Shown in pieces: positions 58,759 to 64,000 of a stretch of DNA of 64,000 nt. The stretch is from contig NZ_CP083388.1 of assembly GCF_020042285.1 (NCBI RefSeq), positions 2,134,001 to 2,198,000 on the forward strand. Direction: 5' to 3'. The position numbers and the translations under genes are program-made. Position 1 is the first letter of the stretch; every line of letters begins with the position of its first letter. The DNA is from Ferruginibacter albus. GTDB lineage: Bacteria; Bacteroidota; Bacteroidia; Chitinophagales; Chitinophagaceae. The notes under the pieces are model-generated. The model worked only from the letters and a program-made list of their open reading frames with translations. It did not search any database and was not told the DNA's origin.

Positions 58759-59361
58759 TTACTTTTTCTCTTTTTTATATGCTTGATTCAAGCCGTCAAT
58801 CACATCATTGGTAATATCCAATGTTGAATCTCTGTAAACAATCAATGCCGGCTCATATGAAAACACATAATTGAAATGTTTCTCCTTATTATAATCAGCT
58901 AAAAAATCCTGTACTTTTTTATAAATAGAATCTTTCATCCTGGAAGAAGATTGATAAAGCTGGTTATCCAGGTTTTGTTTTTTTATACCTAGATCTCTTT
59001 GTATCTCTGCATATCTTTTTGAAGCGGCTTCCTGTTGCTGCGGCGTCATGGTTGGCGCTTTTTGCTGAAGTTCTGCAAGCTCCTGTTCATACTTGTGCTG
59101 GTACATTTCCAGGTCGGCATTTCCTGCCTGTTGTTCTTTTTCAAAAGAGCTTTTCTTCTCTTTAAAATATTCATAGTTATTTTGTAAAGAATCCATGTTT
59201 ATCCAAGCCATCCGGGATGCATTTACAGGTTGTGAGCTATTGGATGCAACAACTGTTTTATTTTTATTATCTGTTCCGCCATTGCCAGAATACTGTTTAT
59301 AAAACAAAAACCCTACCGCGGACAGCAAAACAATATTTAACGCAAGTAATAAATTTTTCAT
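58759..59361 (-). CDS. OmpH/Skp family periplasmic chaperone-like protein
   Basis: A 200-aa exported protein from the ATG at 59361 (MKNLLLALNIVLLSAVGFLF), anchored or cleaved after one hydrophobic segment (1-20). The mature part is dominated by a long coiled coil (about 60-145: SLQNNYEYFKEKKSSFEKEQ... in outline), followed by the C-terminal NKEKHFNYVFSYEPALIVYR strand typical of the OmpH/Skp family. Skp holds unfolded outer-membrane proteins in the periplasm; in Bacteroidota there are often several paralogues. Divergent from the KirBac gene. Confidence 0.85.
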   Translation of the reverse strand: MKNLLLALNIVLLSAVGFLFYKQYSGNGGTDNKNKTVVASNSSQPVNASRMAWINMDSLQNNYEYFKEKKSSFEKEQQAGNADLEMYQHKYEQELAELQQKAPTMTPQQQEAASKRYAEIQRDLGIKKQNLDNQLYQSSSRMKDSIYKKVQDFLADYNKEKHFNYVFSYEPALIVYRDSTLDITNDVIDGLNQAYKKEKK

Positions 59362-59522
59362 TCGTTCTATTTTAGCGTGCAATATAAAAACAAACAGCAC
59401 AACAGCCATATTTTATACGTTTTTTTGAGAAAGTATTAACCTGGTTTTACAGCTTGTTAACTTTTAGTGTTTTCCTTCTTCTGCTTTTATTAATTTACAC
59501 AGTAATCCAAAAAACTGCATAT

Positions 59523-60488
59523 ATGTCTCGATTTAAAAGAAGCAATCCTTTTTCTAAAGTTAATAATGATACAGGCTTTGGGGCGAATGTTACCAATAAC
59601 GGAGGTCGTTATATTAACCGCGACGGAAGTTTCAACATCCGCAAAGAAGGTATGCCTGCATGGGAACGATTCAGCATTTATCATTCCATGCTAAATATGT
59701 CCCGCTGGAAATTTTTTATTACGATCATATTGACATATTTCTCCATTAATCTTATATATACTTTTATTTACCTGCTGATCGGTCCGCAGCAATTACAAGG
59801 GCTTACTGCCACCACATCGTGGCAACTGTTTAAAGAGGTCTTTTATTTTAGCACGGAAACATTTACTACTGTGGGTTATGGGCGTGTAAACCCAATAGGC
59901 GATGCGGCAAATTTGGTAGCTGCTATTGAAGCAATGAGCGGCTTTTTATCTTTCGCTGTTGCAACGGGTTTAATTTACGGACGATTCTCTAAACCCAAAT
60001 CATACCTGGTCTTTAGTAAACAGGCATTGATCTCTCCCTTTAGAGATAAAACTGCACTGATGTTTCGTTTTGCTTCTTATAAAGACAAACATGTATTGAC
60101 CGATGTAGAGATACAGGTGAACATTGGGTTAAAGCTGCAGGATAATCCTGATAAAGATGCGACTTACAAATATTTTAATTTACCGCTGGAGCGCTCAAGA
60201 GTGGAGAATATGCCGATGAACTGGACCGTGGTTCATCCAATTGATGAACAAAGTCCGCTATGGGGTTTTAGTGTAGATGATATGATATTTGCCGATGTGG
60301 AAGTATATGTATTGGTACGTGGTTTTGACGACACTTATTCCAGCCTGGTATTGCAACGCACTTCTTATACTTTCCAGGAGATCATTTTTCATAAAAAATT
60401 TGTACCGATGTACAGGGAAAGTGATGAAGAACAAACTACTATTTTAGAATTGCATAAGCTGAACGAGTTGTTTGATGTAAAACTGTAA
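59523..60488 (+). CDS. Inward-rectifier-type potassium channel (KirBac)
   Basis: A 321-aa inner-membrane tetrameric K+ channel. TM1 lies at about 63-87, the pore helix and filter at 105-120 with TETFTTVGYG (filter TVGYG 116-120), TM2 about 128-150, then the cytoplasmic Ig-like domain (LMFRFASYKDKHVLTDVEIQ; SPLWGFSVDDMIFADVEVYVLVRGFDDTYS). The ATG at 59523 is preferred over the one at 59454 because MSRFKRSNPF is a normal start and the upstream stretch is AT-rich. No K+ regulator is nearby. Confidence 0.94.
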   Translation: MSRFKRSNPFSKVNNDTGFGANVTNNGGRYINRDGSFNIRKEGMPAWERFSIYHSMLNMSRWKFFITIILTYFSINLIYTFIYLLIGPQQLQGLTATTSWQLFKEVFYFSTETFTTVGYGRVNPIGDAANLVAAIEAMSGFLSFAVATGLIYGRFSKPKSYLVFSKQALISPFRDKTALMFRFASYKDKHVLTDVEIQVNIGLKLQDNPDKDATYKYFNLPLERSRVENMPMNWTVVHPIDEQSPLWGFSVDDMIFADVEVYVLVRGFDDTYSSLVLQRTSYTFQEIIFHKKFVPMYRESDEEQTTILELHKLNELFDVKL

Positions 60489-60522
60489 CTATTATTATAC
60501 TCACCGCTTATTTTTTAAAACT

Positions 60523-60547
60523 AAAAAGCTCTTCCCGCAGGAAGAGC
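60523..60547 (-). terminator. Minus-strand terminator behind the 60583-60687 remnant
   Basis: GCTCTTCC (60528-60535) / GGAAGAGC (60540-60547) around CGCA; the A5 at 60523-60527 gives a T-tract on the minus strand only. With no intact minus-strand gene next to it, it appears to be left from the remnant gene. Confidence 0.65.
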
Positions 60548-60582
60548 CTGATCAATAAACATACTGCTGTCCTTAGTGATGC

Positions 60583-60687
60583 TTACGATGAAATCTTTAC
60601 TTTAAAAGTACTGTTGGTTACATTTATAGAAGTACTTGACTGCGGGTCATAACCCGTAAATTCAAATGTTCCTTCTATATAATTTTT
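60583..60687 (-). pseudogene. 3' remnant of a beta-rich exported protein gene
   Basis: Thirty-four codons plus stop remain open on the minus strand, reading (in part) YIEGTFEFTGYDPQ, STSINVTNSTFKVKIS. The alternating pattern and the GTFEFTG...VTNSTFKV layout resemble the C-terminal end of DUF6252-like small lipoproteins of Bacteroidota, although this name rests on memory of the pattern. An in-frame stop just before, at an A7 run, and no upstream frame that continues, mark it as decayed. A terminator lies correctly 35 bp after its stop. Confidence 0.45.
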
Positions 60688-60794
60688 TTAAGGCTAATGA
60701 TGATGTAAAAATCAATAAAAGGAGTACATGAGAACATACCCTGTAGAGGGTATTTATAGAAGTAAATGATTGTTAGATCTCTTAAAATTTTTCG

Positions 60795-60848
60795 CAAATT
60801 GGAAAGAAGACAATTAAAATTACTTTTGCGATCTTGTCAAAGCATTGA
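60795..60848 (+). pseudogene. Fragment of a paralogue of the 60871 gene
   Basis: Bases 60795-60836 match 61099-61140 with about five differences. Read in the same frame the fragment gives QIGKKTIKITFAILSKH and a stop, against QIGKKSIKIISAILFSG in the gene downstream. So a second, now truncated copy once stood directly upstream. Confidence 0.55.
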
Positions 60849-60870
60849 TGCTAATTTTAAATAATATAGT

Positions 60871-61443
60871 ATGACTTGGTTTTTTCTACACGGAAATGAA
60901 CTTTTTATTCTCTTTTTGACTCCCATTGCTGGACTTATTTTTGACTTTTTCATAAACAAGAAGGCAACTTTCTACATTTTGGGAATAAGTCTATTCCTAT
61001 TACTTCCACTATTAACAGGATACGGCTATACAATACCTTATACTCCTCAAATTTTGGGCTTAACAGCGCTAAGTTGTTTGTATGGGTTTTATTCAAAACA
61101 AATTGGAAAGAAGTCCATTAAAATTATTTCTGCGATCTTGTTTTCGGGACTTTTGTTTATTATTTTCGGTTATTTCGCTTTCATGAATTCAATGTCAGGA
61201 TACCAAAGAGTAGAAAATAGCTGGACAATTAAAAACTATAAAATAGAATATATCGCTGACCAAGGTTTTGCAGGCGGTCCATTGATGAAGTATGAGATCA
61301 GCAAGTATGGGCTAATTCCAATTTTTATAAAAAAGATTGACTACTCAGTTGACAATGACACAACGAACAATTGTTTAATCCATTTTACAGACATTAAAAT
61401 GGATTTTGATAAATGTAAAATAACACTAACTGAAAGACAATGA
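60871..61443 (+). CDS. Membrane protein of unknown function
   Basis: A 190-aa protein with four hydrophobic segments at about 5-27, 33-48, 52-75 and 84-105, and a soluble C-terminal part with YRVEN-like strands (SGYQRVENSWTIKNYKIEYI and NCLIHFTDIKMDFDKCK). No family recognised. Codon choice (frequent GAC, ACA, CTA and runs such as GACAATGACACAACG) differs from the flanking housekeeping genes, which suggests recent acquisition. A truncated relative lies just upstream. It is followed by the TPR gene, 62 bp on. Confidence 0.55.
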   Translation: MTWFFLHGNELFILFLTPIAGLIFDFFINKKATFYILGISLFLLLPLLTGYGYTIPYTPQILGLTALSCLYGFYSKQIGKKSIKIISAILFSGLLFIIFGYFAFMNSMSGYQRVENSWTIKNYKIEYIADQGFAGGPLMKYEISKYGLIPIFIKKIDYSVDNDTTNNCLIHFTDIKMDFDKCKITLTERQ

Positions 61444-61505
61444 AATTGATGTCAACATTGTCCTACTGCTACATCACTAAAGCTTAAACCCGACAGCCAA
61501 TCATT

Positions 61506-62828
61506 ATGAAATTCCTCATACCACTAATATTAGTACTGTTCTCTTTTTGCTGCTATTCACAAACACTTGTATCAAACCAGAGCAAAATTGAAACGGCAAA
61601 AATAAAATTGAAAATAGCAATGACAGACTTTGATAGTTGCATGGTAACCTCTGACCTGGACAATTGTATTGTTACGTTATTAAAAAACACAGACAATGAA
61701 TACAAGAAATATATTATCGGTGGTTTGCTTTATGATATAGATAAAGACAAGTCTTTTCAACTTCACAAGGAAACTTATTTATCAAAACCAGAGGATCTTA
61801 ATTTTAATTTAGAATATGCAATTGAACTTCATAGAAATGGAGAATTTGAAGAAGCCGCAAAACTTTATGAAAAGTATGAAAAAGAAAAACCGGAAGATTT
61901 TAGAGTTAATGTTTGGTTGGCGGACTGTTATATAAATATAGGTGACGTTGAGAAATCAATTGAAAATTGGAACAAATCAGACCATCCCAATCATCATACG
62001 AGTATTGATTTTGCCATACATACCATTTATGGCAGAACTGACCAAATAAAACTTAGAAATGACTATCGCAAAGAAATTGAACAGGGGAATATAGAGGCAT
62101 TTTATCCCTTGATCCTTCTTGACATGAATTGGGAGTTAGATTGGTGGAATTCAGTTATTCAGGAATATTTTTTGGCAGAAGATCTTCTTCTTGCAAAAAA
62201 CAAGCTCAATCAAAACGACAATGATTACAAAATCATTCAGGCATACGTAAAGATCAAGAATCTTTCAAAATCGGGAAACAATAGCGATTCTATAAAGTCA
62301 ATATTGATCCAGAATAAATTAATTATGGATTCTAATCCTTTGCCTACCAATGGTCAATTAACATCCGATCTTCTACGGATATGCTTTATTAATAAGATAC
62401 TATCTGAAAATGATTTTTATAAACAGCGTGGGAACGATTTACTTAACCTTGCTAAAAAAACAAAAGACAAAGAGACATTAAATATTTATGCTTACCTACA
62501 AGCAACCGTGAATGATAAAGTTGACTCATTCATTGACAAGCTAGGCTGGACTGATTTTAAAGATGAGCGATTTGCAATTAGTTACTTTATGGGCAAGGCT
62601 GACAAAAACAGGTATGATGATAAAGAACTTTCGCAGGCATTAGCAGACTTTCCTAATTCATCAAAACTTTATTGGGTCAAGGCAAATTGTGCTAAAATTG
62701 AAAATAAACCATTAAGGCCTATTTTAATTGAGCTAATAAAAAGAGAATTTAAGACCTTAGGATCAGATGAAAATCATTCTTCTTATCCTTTAAAATCATA
62801 TTTCTATTACCTGGAAAACGAAAAATAA
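61506..62828 (+). CDS. Secreted TPR-like protein of unknown function
   Basis: A 440-aa exported protein with signal peptide 1-20 (MKFLIPLILVLFSFCCYSQ, cleaved near SQ). Helical repeats are clear in the first half: NLEYAIELHRNGEFEEAAKLYEKY and FRVNVWLADCYINIGDVEKSIENW are TPR units, and a further helical part follows, with Asp/Glu/Lys/Asn-rich composition. No enzyme motif seen. Composition resembles the preceding gene more than the rest of the window, so the two may have arrived together. Confidence 0.65.
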   Translation: MKFLIPLILVLFSFCCYSQTLVSNQSKIETAKIKLKIAMTDFDSCMVTSDLDNCIVTLLKNTDNEYKKYIIGGLLYDIDKDKSFQLHKETYLSKPEDLNFNLEYAIELHRNGEFEEAAKLYEKYEKEKPEDFRVNVWLADCYINIGDVEKSIENWNKSDHPNHHTSIDFAIHTIYGRTDQIKLRNDYRKEIEQGNIEAFYPLILLDMNWELDWWNSVIQEYFLAEDLLLAKNKLNQNDNDYKIIQAYVKIKNLSKSGNNSDSIKSILIQNKLIMDSNPLPTNGQLTSDLLRICFINKILSENDFYKQRGNDLLNLAKKTKDKETLNIYAYLQATVNDKVDSFIDKLGWTDFKDERFAISYFMGKADKNRYDDKELSQALADFPNSSKLYWVKANCAKIENKPLRPILIELIKREFKTLGSDENHSSYPLKSYFYYLENEK

Positions 62829-62875
62829 CTTACCTGTCATATAATTTTCATCCACCTACTAAGAGTATCAATAAC

Positions 62876-64000
62876 CTATTTTACTCCCCAGCTTTTATTC
62901 GGCTTATCTCCCATCATTAATTCCAATGTTCCCCCATTTACAATATCATTGTGCGTAAAGAAAGGTGTATCCAATACTTTACCATTTAGCTTGGCTGATT
63001 GTACGTATTTATTTACATCCGAAGCATTGGTTGCAATTACTTTAAATGTTTTACCATTCGGCAAGCTGATGGAAACATTGGTAAATACAGGACTTCCGAT
63101 CGTATACTCAGGTTTACCCGGAGTAACAGGATAAAAACCCATAGAAGAAAATACTACAAAGGCAGACATGCCACCACCATCTTCATCGCCTGGAATACCG
63201 AATATATTATCATCGAACCAGGTCTTTAATAATAAGCGAACACGTTGCTGTGTTTTCCACGGCGCATCGGTGTAATTATATAGATATGGAATAAAGAAGC
63301 TTGGTTCATTACCCATGGAGTATTGTCCTACCAACCCGCTTGCATCAGGGAACTTTGCCCAGAATTCATATTTGCTTCTGTCCAATCCTTCGCGGAATAA
63401 CTGATCCAGGCGTTGTTCAAATCCTTTTTGTCCGCCCATTAAATTTATTAAACCGGGAATATCTTCCTGCACCTGCCATAAATAGGTCCAGCCATTGTTT
63501 TCATCATAGTAATCACGGCCGCCCATGCCGCCATCAAACTTAGGATCAATATCTATCCAATTGCCTTTATCATCTTTAGGCAAAAAGAATTTTTTATCTG
63601 CATTCCATAAGTTTTTATAATTGTCACTCTTTTTGATAAACAAAGAGTAGTCATCCTGCTTATTAAGATCCTTAGCCATTTGCGCTACTGCCCAATCATC
63701 GTAACAAGTGCCTAATGTAACGGCTACAGCCTGGCGTTTTTCAAAAGGATGCACTCTTGCTACGCTTTCAGTATCGCCTTTACGCAACGCCGGAAAGTAA
63801 CCATTGGTATAATAAAATGAATCCAGTGAACAAGCCGGGCCGTTGCGCCACGGAAGCATGGTTGCTTGTGTAGAATTTTTGCGCATGCCTTCATATGCTT
63901 TGTTGAAATCGAAATTGCGCAAGCCTTTACGATAAGCATCTAACAACATTACAGAAGAATGAAAGCCATTCATACATGCATGATCACCAAACAACACCGG
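62876..64000 (-). CDS. GH92 family glycoside hydrolase (alpha-mannosidase type), C-terminal part
   Basis: The C-terminal 375 codons of a GH92 exo-alpha-mannosidase; the frame runs out of the window. Family segments are LGTCYDDWAVAQMAKDLNK, GGRDYYDENNGWTYLW, MGNEPSFFIPYLYNYT and the acidic active-site stretch GIPGDEDGGGMSAFVVFSSMGFYPVTPG, followed by the beta-sandwich end IGSPVFTNVSISLPNGKTF. GH92 enzymes are calcium dependent and remove alpha-mannose from N-glycans or mannans; linkage preference cannot be told here. Location is probably periplasmic or surface, but the N-terminal signal is outside. No SusCD pair lies on the visible side. Confidence 0.92.
   Translation of the reverse strand, partial: PVLFGDHACMNGFHSSVMLLDAYRKGLRNFDFNKAYEGMRKNSTQATMLPWRNGPACSLDSFYYTNGYFPALRKGDTESVARVHPFEKRQAVAVTLGTCYDDWAVAQMAKDLNKQDDYSLFIKKSDNYKNLWNADKKFFLPKDDKGNWIDIDPKFDGGMGGRDYYDENNGWTYLWQVQEDIPGLINLMGGQKGFEQRLDQLFREGLDRSKYEFWAKFPDASGLVGQYSMGNEPSFFIPYLYNYTDAPWKTQQRVRLLLKTWFDDNIFGIPGDEDGGGMSAFVVFSSMGFYPVTPGKPEYTIGSPVFTNVSISLPNGKTFKVIATNASDVNKYVQSAKLNGKVLDTPFFTHNDIVNGGTLELMMGDKPNKSWGVK

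Larger units (their letters stand above)
60489..60870. other. Degraded intergenic region with gene remnants
   Basis: A 382-bp gap without an intact gene. It contains a minus-strand 3' remnant with its own terminator (60523-60687), a small hairpin ATACCCT-GTAG-AGGGTAT at 60736-60753, and a plus-strand fragment (60795-60848) similar to an inner part of the next gene. ATTTATAGAAGTA occurs twice (about 60624 and 60751). Confidence 0.6.

Noticed and set aside
60736-60753. Hairpin ATACCCT-GTAG-AGGGTAT as terminator
   Set aside because: No T-tract follows on either strand and no intact gene ends nearby.
61360-61375. TGACACAACGA in the 60871 gene as a fourth copy of the dispersed element
   Set aside because: It lies within coding sequence, lacks the last two core bases and has no flanking similarity.

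Overview
The window is AT-rich and looks like a chromosomal contig of a Bacteroidota bacterium, most likely Chitinophagaceae or a close relative. The signs are a giant cell-surface protein with a C-terminal CHU_C/gliding-type (T9SS type B) sorting domain next to a PorP/SprF-like protein, a second secreted protein with a type A T9SS tail, an orphan GldM-C-like protein, SusD-free GH92 glycosidase, KirBac channel, and promoters of the TAnnTTTG type. The family-level placement is inference; no rRNA is present. No phage, insertion sequence or CRISPR array was seen.

Layout. 1-8 kb: end of ornithine aminotransferase (rocD, cut by the window edge), a VIT1/CCC1-type metal transporter, a TPR protein, a CDF cation exporter, a small secreted protein, valS, a GldM-C-like secreted protein and a GNAT. 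8-10.4 kb: dapA, a YkuD-like L,D-transpeptidase, and a small XRE regulator behind a divergent intergenic region with a 26-bp perfect palindrome. 10.4-16 kb: a complete minus-strand suf operon (sufB-C-D-S-E and a SufT-like DUF59 gene) for Fe-S cluster assembly. 16.6-38.9 kb: one open reading frame of about 7,400 codons made mostly of about 111 Cys-pair repeats, 92 of them in two arrays with exactly 156-bp periods, with large internal duplications; then its likely PorP/SprF partner. 40-45 kb: a minus-strand kaiC-kaiB-kaiB-histidine kinase-response regulator operon. 45-54.6 kb: tRNA-Asp, accA, a Gfo/Idh dehydrogenase plus polyprenyl glycosylphosphotransferase, an M1-like protein that has lost its zinc site, a FemAB-like protein, and a T9SS type A cargo. 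54.6-60.5 kb: DUF1801, CBS, ispD, heptose-7-P kinase, APC permease, Skp/OmpH, KirBac. 60.5-64 kb: a degraded region with two gene remnants, two lineage-specific genes, and the 3' part of a GH92 alpha-mannosidase.

How the parts relate. The giant protein, PorP/SprF and the type A cargo depend on a type IX secretion system encoded elsewhere; with about 220 paired cysteines the giant protein would also need envelope disulfide formation. The Kai operon joins an ATPase clock-type protein to two KaiB copies and a two-component pair, without KaiA. Most promising for follow-up are the giant repeat protein and its segmental duplications, the Kai-two-component operon, the inactivated M1 protein, and a short dispersed intergenic element (core TGACACAACGATG) found three times, once inside the suf operon. 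All alignments were done by eye.
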